A stretch of 64,000 nt of DNA from Paractinoplanes rishiriensis (GTDB lineage: Bacteria; Actinomycetota; Actinomycetes; Mycobacteriales; Micromonosporaceae), in the NCBI RefSeq assembly GCF_016862375.1, contig NZ_BOMV01000034.1, positions 124,001 through 188,000 on the forward strand, read 5' to 3'. Of the stretch, positions 40,591-48,378 are shown piece by piece; position 1 is the first letter of the stretch; each line of letters opens with the position of its first letter. A program made the position numbers and the translations under genes. Under the pieces are notes generated by a model. The model worked only from the letters and a program-made list of their open reading frames with translations, ran no database searches and was not told the DNA's origin.

Positions 40591-41856
40591 ATGAGACGAC
40601 GCACCACCGTGGCCCTCGCCGTCCTGCTGCTCGCCGCGACCGCCGGGCTCACCGGCACCGGGACGGCCAGCGCCGCGCCCGCCGGCGAGCAGACCGCCGG
40701 CCAGTATGAGGTGCTCGACGTACGCAGCCTGGCGAAGCGGAACGCGATCGCCCGCACCGGCGTGGCGATCGACGGTGTCGAGCACGGCATCGCCACGATC
40801 ACCGCGACCAGCGCCGAGGTCCGGTCGCTGCAGCGGCTCGGCTTCACGGTGCAGCCGGTGCTGACCACGCTGGACTTCCCGCCGGCCGACGCGGCGTTCC
40901 ACAACTACAGCGAGATGGTCACGGCGGTGAACCAGGCCGTCGCGGCGTATCCGTCGATCGCCCGCAAGATTTCCGTGGGGCGCTCGCACGAGGGCCGGGA
41001 CATCGTGGGCGTGAAGATCTCCGACAACGTGGCCACCGACGAGGCCGAACCCGAGGTGCTGTACGACGCCGGGCACCACGCCCGCGAGCACCTCACCGTG
41101 GAGCAGTCGATCTACCTGCTGAAGCTGTTCACCGGCAGCTACGCGACCGACAGCCGGGTCAAGAGCATCGTGGACAGCCGGGAGATCTGGATCATCCCGC
41201 AGGTCAACCCGGACGGCTCCGAGTACGACATCGCGACCGGCAGCTACCGGTCGTGGCGCAAGAACCGGCAGCCGAACAGCGGCTCGTCGAACGTGGGCAC
41301 CGACCTGAACCGTAACTACGGCTACCGCTGGGGCTGCTGCGGCGGCTCGTCCGGCACCACCTCGTCGGCGACCTACCGCGGTCCGTCGGCGTTCTCGGCG
41401 CCGGAGACCCGGGCGATCCGGGACTTCGTGAACAGCCGGGTCGTCGGCGGCGTGCAGCAGATCAAGGCGGCCATCGACTTCCACAGCTACTCGCAGCTGG
41501 TGCTGTGGCCGTTCGGGCACACCACGGCCAACACCACGACCGGGATGACCGCGGACCAGTACAACGTGTTCTCGACGTTCGGCCGGCAGATGGCGGCGAC
41601 CAACGGCTACACGCCGGAGCAGTCCAGCGACCTGTACATCACCGACGGGGACTCGCTCGACTGGCTGTGGGGCACCCACAAGATCTTCGCGTACACGTTC
41701 GAGTTGTACCCGGGCAGCGCGTCGGGCGGCGGCTTCTACCCGCCGGCCAGCGTGATCAACCGGGAGACCTCGCGCAACCGGGAGGCAGCCCTGTTGCTGG
41801 CCGAGGTGGCCGACTGCCCGTACAAGGTGATCGGCAAGCAGAGCACGTACTGCTGA
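40591..41856 (+). CDS. Secreted M14 zinc carboxypeptidase
   Basis: 421 residues with Sec signal ending TASAAP and a propeptide-like stretch (about 35-110) before the catalytic domain. Zinc ligands are in GHHAREH (His, Glu) and IDFHSY (His); the substrate arginine region is [12 protein letters not shown], and the general-base Glu is in YTFELYPG. The enzyme removes C-terminal residues from extracellular peptides and would complement the M4 protease. ATG 40591 has GGAGG upstream (GCGGAGGTCGTTC). It is monocistronic with its own terminator. Confidence 0.93.
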   Translation: MRRRTTVALAVLLLAATAGLTGTGTASAAPAGEQTAGQYEVLDVRSLAKRNAIARTGVAIDGVEHGIATITATSAEVRSLQRLGFTVQPVLTTLDFPPADAAFHNYSEMVTAVNQAVAAYPSIARKISVGRSHEGRDIVGVKISDNVATDEAEPEVLYDAGHHAREHLTVEQSIYLLKLFTGSYATDSRVKSIVDSREIWIIPQVNPDGSEYDIATGSYRSWRKNRQPNSGSSNVGTDLNRNYGYRWGCCGGSSGTTSSATYRGPSAFSAPETRAIRDFVNSRVVGGVQQIKAAIDFHSYSQLVLWPFGHTTANTTTGMTADQYNVFSTFGRQMAATNGYTPEQSSDLYITDGDSLDWLWGTHKIFAYTFELYPGSASGGGFYPPASVINRETSRNREAALLLAEVADCPYKVIGKQSTYC

Positions 41857-41863
41857 ACCGGGC

Positions 41864-41897
41864 CGGACGGGATGGTGGGAAACCGCCATCCCGTCCG
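41864..41897 (+). terminator. Terminator of the M14 carboxypeptidase gene
   Basis: A perfect 12-bp stem, CGGACGGGATGG with CCATCCCGTCCG, 10-nt loop, followed by TTCGTTTCC, 8 nt past the stop codon. Confidence 0.88.
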
Positions 41898-41970
41898 TTC
41901 GTTTCCGAATCGGCGCCCTGTGCACCGCCCTTGACCTGCGCTTCTAGCGTCTAGGGCCAGGAGGTGCGAG

Positions 41971-42534
41971 ATGCGTGTCTCAATCGGCAGAACCCTGCTC
42001 ACCATCACCCTCGGGCTCGCGCTCGTCGCGTGTGGAACCCCCGCCCCGGTGGCGGCGGCTGCGGCCCCCTATTGCGGCATCACCTGGGGGAGCGGCGACA
42101 AGTCCGCGGCCCCGATGAGCACCGCCCCGCTGCTCACCGCCGAAACCGGCCGGCACGAATGCTGGGACCGGGTGGTCTTCGAGTTCGGCGGCTCGGCGCA
42201 GGGCTACGCGGTGCGGTACAGCACCGAGGTCCTCACCGACGGCGAGGGCGTCGACCTGGTCCCGTACACGGCCGGCGGTGCCCACCTCGGGGTGACCCTC
42301 CGGGCGCCCGCGTACGACGACAACCACAGCGCCACGTTCGACGCGCGCGTCGGCGAGCACGTGGCGAACGTGCTGCGCTACGACACCCTGCGCGACGTCG
42401 TCTTCGGCGGCTCGTTCGAGGGCTACACCACGTTCGCGGTCGGCGTCCGGGCCCGGCTGCCGTTCCGGGTCTTCCTGCTGGCCGGCCCGGGCACGCACAG
42501 CCGGATCGTGGTCGACGTCGCGCACCGCTGGTGA
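41971..42534 (+). CDS. AMIN-like domain lipoprotein
   Basis: 187 residues with a lipobox-like signal (LALVACGTP). The mature part, with HECWDRVVFEFGG at the start and SRIVVDVAHRW at the end, matches the actinobacterial AMIN-like family, a small beta-sandwich thought to bind cell-wall polymers. Ligand unknown. ATG 41971 follows AGGAGGT closely. A hairpin separates it from the TspO gene. Confidence 0.8.
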   Translation: MRVSIGRTLLTITLGLALVACGTPAPVAAAAAPYCGITWGSGDKSAAPMSTAPLLTAETGRHECWDRVVFEFGGSAQGYAVRYSTEVLTDGEGVDLVPYTAGGAHLGVTLRAPAYDDNHSATFDARVGEHVANVLRYDTLRDVVFGGSFEGYTTFAVGVRARLPFRVFLLAGPGTHSRIVVDVAHRW

Positions 42535-42537
42535 CCG

Positions 42538-42562
42538 TTTGCCCCGGCCCGACCGGGGCAAA
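42538..42562 (+). terminator. Hairpin between the AMIN-like and tspO genes
   Basis: TTTGCCCCGG and CCGGGGCAAA form a perfect 10-bp stem with a 5-nt loop directly after the stop codon. The 3' arm ends at the AAAGG that serves as ribosome site for the next ATG (42572), so it may either terminate or limit translation of tspO from read-through transcripts. Confidence 0.7.
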
Positions 42563-42571
42563 GGTAACCGC

Positions 42572-43042
42572 ATGACTCGCTCGCACCACCGCTGGTGGGC
42601 CCTGGCCGTCTTCGCGTTCGCGGTCTTCGTCGCCGCGGCGATCGGCGGCCTGGGCGTGCGCGGCACCACCGCCGAGTACGCCGGGCTGGAGCAGCCGTCC
42701 TGGGCGCCGCCGTCCGCGGTGTTCGGCCCGGTCTGGACGGTGCTCTACGCGATGATCGCGGTGTCCGGCTGGCTGGTCTGGCGCCGGGTGGGTTTCACCA
42801 CGCCGCTGTGGTGGTACGCCGCCCAGCTCGTGCTGAACGCGATCTGGACTCCGCTGTTCTTCGGCGCCGGCCGGTACGGGCTGGCGTTCGCCGACATCGT
42901 GGCGCTGTGGCTGCTGATCGGCGTGACCGTGCTGCTGTTCTGGCGGGTGCACCGGGTCGCCGCGGCGCTGCTGCTGCCGTACTGGGCCTGGGTGACCTTC
43001 GCGACCGCCCTGAACTTCTCGATCTGGCAGCTGAACGCCTAG
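42572..43042 (+). CDS. tspO: TspO/MBR family membrane protein
   Basis: 156 residues, five helices. Family features are intact: the WAPPSAVFGPVWTVLYAMIAVSGWLVW block in helices 1-2, the aromatic-rich QLVLNAIWTPLFF, and WVTFATALNFSIWQLN at the C-terminus. TspO proteins bind porphyrins and other hydrophobic ligands and are linked to tetrapyrrole and stress regulation. ATG 42572 has AAAGG 6 nt upstream. Confidence 0.9.
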   Translation: MTRSHHRWWALAVFAFAVFVAAAIGGLGVRGTTAEYAGLEQPSWAPPSAVFGPVWTVLYAMIAVSGWLVWRRVGFTTPLWWYAAQLVLNAIWTPLFFGAGRYGLAFADIVALWLLIGVTVLLFWRVHRVAAALLLPYWAWVTFATALNFSIWQLNA

Positions 43043-43089
43043 GGTCGGGATGCCCACGCGAGGGTTCCCGTTCGACCCGGAGGACTGAC

Positions 43090-43428
43090 GTGCCCGACCG
43101 CCCTGAGATCGTCTGCATCTGTGGGTCTACCCGCTTCGTGGACGAGATGAGCGCGGCAAACCGTGATCTGACCTTCGCAGGTGTCATCGTCGTGGCGCCG
43201 GGCGTCTTCCGGCGCGCCGAGGAGCACGAAGCAGACGAGTTGCTCACCAACGAGCAGAAGACCGCGCTGGACGCCCTCCACCTCCGCAAGATCGACCTGG
43301 CTGATCGAGTTCTGGTCGTCAACCCAGGCGGGTATATCGGCGAGTCCACGAGCCGGGAGATCGCCTACGCCCGCGCCACCGGCAAGCCGGTCTCGTTCAC
43401 CGATCCCTCCTTTGGTGAAACGCCCTAG
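43090..43428 (+). CDS. Small nucleotide-binding protein, deoxyribosyltransferase-like
   Basis: 112 residues, cytosolic. A Rossmann-like layout with VCICGSTRF at the first strand, and a late block VVNPGGYIGESTSREIAYARATGKPV, resembles nucleoside 2-deoxyribosyltransferase/SLOG-type proteins; the Glu of GESTSREIAYA corresponds in position to a catalytic or ribose-binding acid of that family. Such genes are frequent on phages and plasmids. The third codon position is visibly less GC-rich than in neighbours, hinting at recent acquisition. GTG 43090 follows GGAGGA. Its stop overlaps that of the convergent kelch gene. Confidence 0.7.
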   Translation: MPDRPEIVCICGSTRFVDEMSAANRDLTFAGVIVVAPGVFRRAEEHEADELLTNEQKTALDALHLRKIDLADRVLVVNPGGYIGESTSREIAYARATGKPVSFTDPSFGETP

Positions 43429-44549
43429 GCGGGCGACCAGTACCAGGTCTTGCCGGTCAGTTTGTCGCGGGAGATCGCGCCGCCGAACACCACGAGGCCG
43501 GTGCCGGCCGCCACCACGGTGTGACCGCCGGGGTCGGCGCCGGGCAGCAGCGGCAGCTCCTCCCACTTGCCGGTGGCCGCGTTGAGGACCAGGCCGTCGA
43601 TGCCGAGGTAGGCGGCGGACGCCGGGCCGTAGCCGCCGGCCGACCGGGCGCCCTCGAACGGCGGCGCCGGCAGCGCCGACCACGTCCCGGTCGACGGGTC
43701 CAGGATGCCGCCGTCCGGGTAGGTCCGGCCCCAGTTGCCGACCTCGCCGCCGTCGGCGCCGCCCAGGATCGGGTTGACCAGCTTGCCGTCCGACACGAAC
43801 CAGGGCTCGCTGGACAGGATCTGCGAGGCCGGCAGGGTCCGCCACTTTCCCGTGGCCAGGTCGAGCGCCGCCGCCCGGACCACCGACGGACCCTCCGCGC
43901 CCGGGTTGGGGATCAGCTCGTGGTCGAACAGCACCATCTCGCGGCCGTCCCAGACCATCATCCGGCCGAAGGCCCGGCCGAGCGGGTCGTCCGGCAGCGG
44001 CGTCCAGCGTCCCGCCTCGAACAGGTAGTCCGGGGCGGTCCCGTTCTCGTCGCTGGTCAGCACGGCGACCAGGCGGTCGCCGGCGGCGACCAGGTGGTAG
44101 GGGAGCTCCGGGTCGAACGGCACGGAACGGCGTTCCCACCGGTCCTGGTCGATCCGGTACGCGAGCAGGACGTCCTGCTTCGGGTAGGGCGGCCGCACGT
44201 ACGCCGTCCCGGCGACCACGACGCCCTGGGCGAAGGTGAACCCGACCGGCGTGTCGGCGATCTTGCGCCAGGTGCCGGTTGCCGGGTTGAGCGCGGCGCC
44301 GTCGGTCAGCGGGGTGGGATCGGGCGGGCAGTCCGCGTTCGGCGGGCACGGCTTGTCGTCGCTGCCGCCGATCAGCAGCACCTCACTGCCGGTCCACAGG
44401 CCCAACGTCTGTTCACGCGGGCTGAGCGGTGATCCGGTCATCTCGCGCCAGGAGGCCGAGGCGGACGAGGGCGGGGATGGGAAGGACACCGAGGCGCAGC
44501 CGCCGAGCAGCAGAAGCCCGCAGGCCGTGATCCGCCAGAAAGTTCGCAT
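43425..44549 (-). CDS. Kelch-type beta-propeller lipoprotein
   Basis: 374 residues with lipobox signal LLLLGGCAS. The rest is a repeated beta-propeller with LxTGSEVLLIGG, VWDGREMVLFD, and AALNPATGTWRKI / LDPSTGTWSALPA / LNAATGKWEELPL repeats, the kelch/galactose-oxidase pattern. No oxidase copper-site residues are evident, so a binding or scaffold role at the outer membrane face of the cytoplasmic membrane is likelier. Start ATG 44549 begins the signal; the longer frame is shadow. It is next to the AfsR-type regulator gene, 83 nt downstream of its stop. Confidence 0.78.
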   Translation of the reverse strand: MRTFWRITACGLLLLGGCASVSFPSPPSSASASWREMTGSPLSPREQTLGLWTGSEVLLIGGSDDKPCPPNADCPPDPTPLTDGAALNPATGTWRKIADTPVGFTFAQGVVVAGTAYVRPPYPKQDVLLAYRIDQDRWERRSVPFDPELPYHLVAAGDRLVAVLTSDENGTAPDYLFEAGRWTPLPDDPLGRAFGRMMVWDGREMVLFDHELIPNPGAEGPSVVRAAALDLATGKWRTLPASQILSSEPWFVSDGKLVNPILGGADGGEVGNWGRTYPDGGILDPSTGTWSALPAPPFEGARSAGGYGPASAAYLGIDGLVLNAATGKWEELPLLPGADPGGHTVVAAGTGLVVFGGAISRDKLTGKTWYWSPA

Positions 44550-44632
44550 GCCAGCTTCGACGCCGTTCCGGCCGGATGGTTCCGAGCCGGGCGCCGCCGA
44601 ACAGGATGCCGCCGACCCGGGCGGCGGCGAAG

Positions 44633-47599
44633 TCACGCCGTCTCGAGCGCGGCCAGGCCCGCGAACGACTGCCGCAGCGAGGCGGCCTCCGGCACGCCCA
44701 TGTCGGTGAAGATCTCCAATGCCTGCCGGAGGTGCCGGTACGCCGCGGCCGGGTCGGTGTCGCGCAGCGCGCCCGCCATGCCGGCGTGCGCGTGCGCCCG
44801 CTCGTACCGGTTGTGCACCGGCCCGAGCAGGTCGAGGGCCCGCCGGTGGGCGGCCAGCGCCTCGCCCCGGTCGCCGTGCCGGGCCAGGGTCCGGCCGTAG
44901 TGGTTGAGCACCGACGGCGCCGAGTGGTGTTCGTCCGCCACCAGGTCCAGCGCCTGCCGGTGGTACTCGAACGCCTCGTCGGCGTGGCCCTGCAAGCCGT
45001 AGATCTCGCCGAGCGTGCTCAGCACCGTGGCGGTCCCGCCACGGTTGCCCTCGGCCTGTTTCATCGCCATCGCCCGCTGGAGCAGCGGCAGCGCGGTGGC
45101 GTGGTCGCCGGCATCCGCGTGCACCCCGCCCAGCTCGCCCAGGATCAGGCTGGTCCAGGCCTTCTCGCCGACCCGGGCGAAGCCGTCGAGCGCCAGGTGC
45201 AGCTGGGCCCGGGCGTCGTCGTGCCGGCCGAGTATCCGGTACGTCATCCCGAGTGTCCGGGCGCACAGGTAGGTCTCGTGCTCGGCGCCGATGCTCTCGG
45301 CCAGCTCGCGGGCCTCGAGCAGGCTGGCCACCGCCTGCTGCGGCTGCCCGGCCGCGTACAGCTGCAGCATGGCCAGGTTGTTCAGCGCCGTGACGATGCC
45401 GCGGTGGTCGCCGGTCCGGCGCAGCGCGGCGAACCGCTCCCGCAGGTGCCGCTCGGTGTCGTCGTACCGCCGCAGGTTGGCGTAGCCGGCCGCGAGGCAG
45501 CTGTGGATGGCGGCCTCGGCGGTGTCGTCACCGAGCCGGTGCGCCGCCGCCAGCGCCCGGGTGTGGCTGTCCACCAGTTCGGCGCTGTGGCCGTTGCGGT
45601 AGAGGTACGGCCACAGCGCGCGAGCGATCCGCCAGGTGTACGTGTCGAGTCCCCGGCGCTCGGCCAGCCCGGCCGCGGCCAGCGCGGAGCGCCAGTTCCG
45701 GTCCAGCCAGGTGACCGCGCGTCCGGTGTCGGGGAACGCGGGCCCGGCCGGCGGCGGGTCGTCCAGGGTCAGCGCGGTGCGGACCGCCGGGCGTTCGAAG
45801 TGCGCGGTCGCCGCCGCGGCCGCGTGCAGGTAGTGCGCGATCAGCCGGTGCTCGGCCGCGGCCAGGTCCGCCGGCGGGTCACCGGCCAGCAGCTGCGCCG
45901 CGTAGTCGTGCACCAGGTCGTGCAGCCGGTACCAGCCGGCCGCCGGTGTCTCCAGCAGGTATGCGTCGACCAGGTCGTCGAGCAGCTCGTCGGCCGAGGT
46001 CACGTCCATGCCGGCCAGCGCGGCCGCAGCGTGCCGGTCGAAACCGTGCCGGCCGTGCCCGCCGAGCGCCCGGAACATCCGCCGGACCGGGTCGTCGAGC
46101 TGCTGGTAGGACAGGTCGAGGGCGGCACTGACCGCGCGGTCCTCGGCGGCCAGCTGACCGAGCCGGGCCGGCGCCTCGCGGAGCCGTTCGGCCAGGTCGG
46201 CGACCCGCCACGCGGAGCGGCGCACCAGCCGGGCCGCGGCCAGCCGCAGGGCCAGCGGCAGGTGACCGCACAGCCGGGCCAGCTCCGCGGTCGCCTCCGG
46301 TTCCTCGGCGGCCCGGGCACCGACGATCCGGCGCAGCAGCTCGGCCGACTCGTTCTCGGGCAGCGCGCCGAGCGACACCGACCGCACCCCGTCCAGACCG
46401 GCCAGCAGGCGCCGGCTCGTCACGATCACCAGCGTGCCGGCGGCCCCGGCCAGCAGCGGCGCGACCTGTCGGCTGCCGGCCGCGTTGTCGAGCAGCACCA
46501 GCATCCGCCGGCCGGCCAGCTCGGTGCGCCACAGCGCGGCCCGGTCGTCGGCCGACTCCGGCACCCGGGTGGCCGGCACGCCCAGCTGGCGCAGCAGCAC
46601 GCCGAGCACGGTGCCCGGGTCGGCCGGCGCGCGATCGGCGTGCCCGTGCAGCTCGGCGTGCAGCTGCCCGTCCGGGTACCGGTCGATCAGCCGGTGCGCC
46701 AGGTGCACGGCCAGGGCCGTCTTGCCGACGCCGGCCATGCCCGCGATCGACACCACGGTCGGCGTGCCGGCGGCCGCCAGCAGGCTGGTCAGCGTCGCCG
46801 ACCGGCCGACGAAGTCGGGGACTGCGCGGGGCAGGTGGCACGGGCCCGGCTCGCGGCTCGGCGCCGGTTCCGGGCCGCTGGTCAGCAGTTCGGTGTAGAC
46901 GCGCTGCAACGCCGCGCCCGGGTCGACGCCCAGCTCGTCGGCCAGCACCGAGCGCAGCCGGTGGTAGGTCTGCATGGCGTCGGCCTGCCGGCCGGACCGG
47001 AACAGGGCCAGCATGAGCTGACCGACCAGCCGTTCGCGCAGCGGGTTGGCCTCGACCAGCGCGGTGAGCTCGGGCAGCAGCGACGCCTGCCGGCCCAGCG
47101 CCAGTTCCAGGTCGGCGCACTCCTCGACGGCCGCGAGGCGCTGGTCGTTCAGTCCGGTCGCGACCGCCTCGACCATCCGGCCGGCGAGGCCGAACAGGGC
47201 CGGACCGCGCCACAGCCGCAGCGCCGACCGGTATTCGGCCGCGGCGTCCGCGGACCGGCCGGCGGCCGTCAGCTCGTGCGCGCGCGCCAGGTGCCGGGCG
47301 AACAGGCGTACGTCCACCTCGTCCTCGCCCGCGGCGAGGCGGTAGCCCGGACCCTCGGTGACGATGAAGTTGTCGCCGGGCACCAGGCGGCGCAGCGCCG
47401 CCACGCAGTTCTGGATCTGCCGGCGCGCGGTCGGCGGCGGGTCGTCGTCCCACACCGCCTCGAACAGGTGCTCCCAGGACACCACCGCGGGTGCGTTGGC
47501 CACCAGCAAGGCGAGGATGGTGCGCTGCTTACGGCCGCTGAGCGCCACCTCGCCCGTCCCGCCGTCCACCCGGAGCGGCCCCAGGATGCGAAACCTCAC
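44633..47599 (-). CDS. AfsR/SARP-family transcriptional regulator with NB-ARC and TPR domains
   Basis: 988 residues, cytosolic. Domain order: OmpR-like winged helix (1-90, VRFRILGPLRV, GRKQRTILALLVAN), bacterial transcriptional activation domain (about 95-240), NB-ARC ATPase (about 260-510; GMAGVGKTALA P-loop, MLVLLDNA Walker B, GHLPLALRLAAARL), then TPR repeats (about 620-988). Such proteins switch on secondary metabolite or developmental genes in response to ligand or phosphorylation. GTG 47599 has GGGGGGAA upstream; the 12 further residues in the longer reading are not family-like. No biosynthetic cluster lies within the window, so its target is unknown; a distant locus is possible. Confidence 0.92.
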   Translation of the reverse strand: MRFRILGPLRVDGGTGEVALSGRKQRTILALLVANAPAVVSWEHLFEAVWDDDPPPTARRQIQNCVAALRRLVPGDNFIVTEGPGYRLAAGEDEVDVRLFARHLARAHELTAAGRSADAAAEYRSALRLWRGPALFGLAGRMVEAVATGLNDQRLAAVEECADLELALGRQASLLPELTALVEANPLRERLVGQLMLALFRSGRQADAMQTYHRLRSVLADELGVDPGAALQRVYTELLTSGPEPAPSREPGPCHLPRAVPDFVGRSATLTSLLAAAGTPTVVSIAGMAGVGKTALAVHLAHRLIDRYPDGQLHAELHGHADRAPADPGTVLGVLLRQLGVPATRVPESADDRAALWRTELAGRRMLVLLDNAAGSRQVAPLLAGAAGTLVIVTSRRLLAGLDGVRSVSLGALPENESAELLRRIVGARAAEEPEATAELARLCGHLPLALRLAAARLVRRSAWRVADLAERLREAPARLGQLAAEDRAVSAALDLSYQQLDDPVRRMFRALGGHGRHGFDRHAAAALAGMDVTSADELLDDLVDAYLLETPAAGWYRLHDLVHDYAAQLLAGDPPADLAAAEHRLIAHYLHAAAAATAHFERPAVRTALTLDDPPPAGPAFPDTGRAVTWLDRNWRSALAAAGLAERRGLDTYTWRIARALWPYLYRNGHSAELVDSHTRALAAAHRLGDDTAEAAIHSCLAAGYANLRRYDDTERHLRERFAALRRTGDHRGIVTALNNLAMLQLYAAGQPQQAVASLLEARELAESIGAEHETYLCARTLGMTYRILGRHDDARAQLHLALDGFARVGEKAWTSLILGELGGVHADAGDHATALPLLQRAMAMKQAEGNRGGTATVLSTLGEIYGLQGHADEAFEYHRQALDLVADEHHSAPSVLNHYGRTLARHGDRGEALAAHRRALDLLGPVHNRYERAHAHAGMAGALRDTDPAAAYRHLRQALEIFTDMGVPEAASLRQSFAGLAALETA

Positions 47600-47683
47600 A
47601 CTTCCCCCCGCGCGGTTCCGGCGGCGTACGGACATCGAACGGTAGCGATGCGTAGCTTAGCGGAACCGCGCCGGGGAACATGC

Positions 47684-48286
47684 TCAGTCCAGCTGGCCGT
47701 CGTAGTCGGGCAGCTTGAAGGTGCGCTCGGCGTGGCCGCCGCCCAGGTCGGTGGCGCTGTTGCCGACGTTCGCGACGATCGTGTAGCCGCGGCGCTCGAT
47801 GTCGGTGCGGGCCTTGGTCTTCAGCGTCTGGTTGTCGTCGAAGTTGAGCGTCGGCCGGGTGTAGATGCCGGCCCACTCGTAGCCGACCGCGTCCAGGTTG
47901 ATCTCGGTGACCCACTCCAGGATCTCCGGGCGGGCGGTCACGAAGAAGATCGCGGCACCGTCGCAGCGGGCCTGCTGGGCCAGGGCCAGGACGCCGGGCG
48001 TCGCGTCGTACGGCTGATATTTGCTCTGCAGTGCGGTGTTGTCGATGTCCAGCACGACGGCGGCCCGCACCCGGGTGTCCGGCAGGCGGTTGTCCAGATA
48101 GGCGGCGGCCTGGTCGGTCACCGCCTCGACCTCGGACAGCCAGGTCTCGTGGGACGGCAGTGCCTGGGCGGTGACGGCGGTTCGGGGCGCGGCCGCGGCG
48201 CTCGTGGCGGTGGAGACGGCCAGGCCGGCGGTGAGCGTGGTTGCGGCGACCGTGAGTGTGAGGCCGCGCAGCAGGACAGAACGCAT
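47684..48286 (-). CDS. Secreted HAD-family acid phosphatase
   Basis: 200 residues with Sec signal (LAVSTATSAAAAP). HAD motif I VVLDIDNTALQ carries nucleophile and acid aspartates; motif II is FFVTARPE; the Lys of motif III lies in TLKTKARTDIE; motif IV is NVGNSATDLGG. This is the class-B/subclass IIIB acid phosphatase group (HAD), which dephosphorylates nucleotides and other phosphomonoesters outside the membrane. ATG 48286 has GAGGGGAAC before it. Confidence 0.88.
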   Translation of the reverse strand: MRSVLLRGLTLTVAATTLTAGLAVSTATSAAAAPRTAVTAQALPSHETWLSEVEAVTDQAAAYLDNRLPDTRVRAAVVLDIDNTALQSKYQPYDATPGVLALAQQARCDGAAIFFVTARPEILEWVTEINLDAVGYEWAGIYTRPTLNFDDNQTLKTKARTDIERRGYTIVANVGNSATDLGGGHAERTFKLPDYDGQLD

Positions 48287-48332
48287 GGGTTCCCCTCGAC
48301 GAAGGTTGTTCGCTGGTAGTCCATCGACGACG

Positions 48333-48361
48333 GATTACCGGGGGGTTACTCCCCGGTAATC
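48333..48361 (-). terminator. Terminator of the molybdopterin oxidoreductase gene
   Basis: GATTACCGGGG and CCCCGGTAATC form a perfect 11-bp stem with a 7-nt loop, 18 nt after the stop of the oxidoreductase gene, separating it from the acid phosphatase gene on the same strand. Confidence 0.8.
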
Positions 48362-48378
48362 GACGACGTTCGATAACG

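Noticed and set aside
44633..47599. Secondary metabolite cluster suggested by AfsR-type regulator and polyprenyl synthetase
   Set aside because: No PKS, NRPS, terpene cyclase or tailoring enzymes in the window and the two genes are 6.5 kb apart.
44576..48319. Plus-strand frame of more than 1200 codons opposite the AfsR-type gene
   Set aside because: Low-complexity Gln/Arg/Gly translation, typical antisense shadow; the minus strand encodes intact DNA-binding, NB-ARC and TPR domains.
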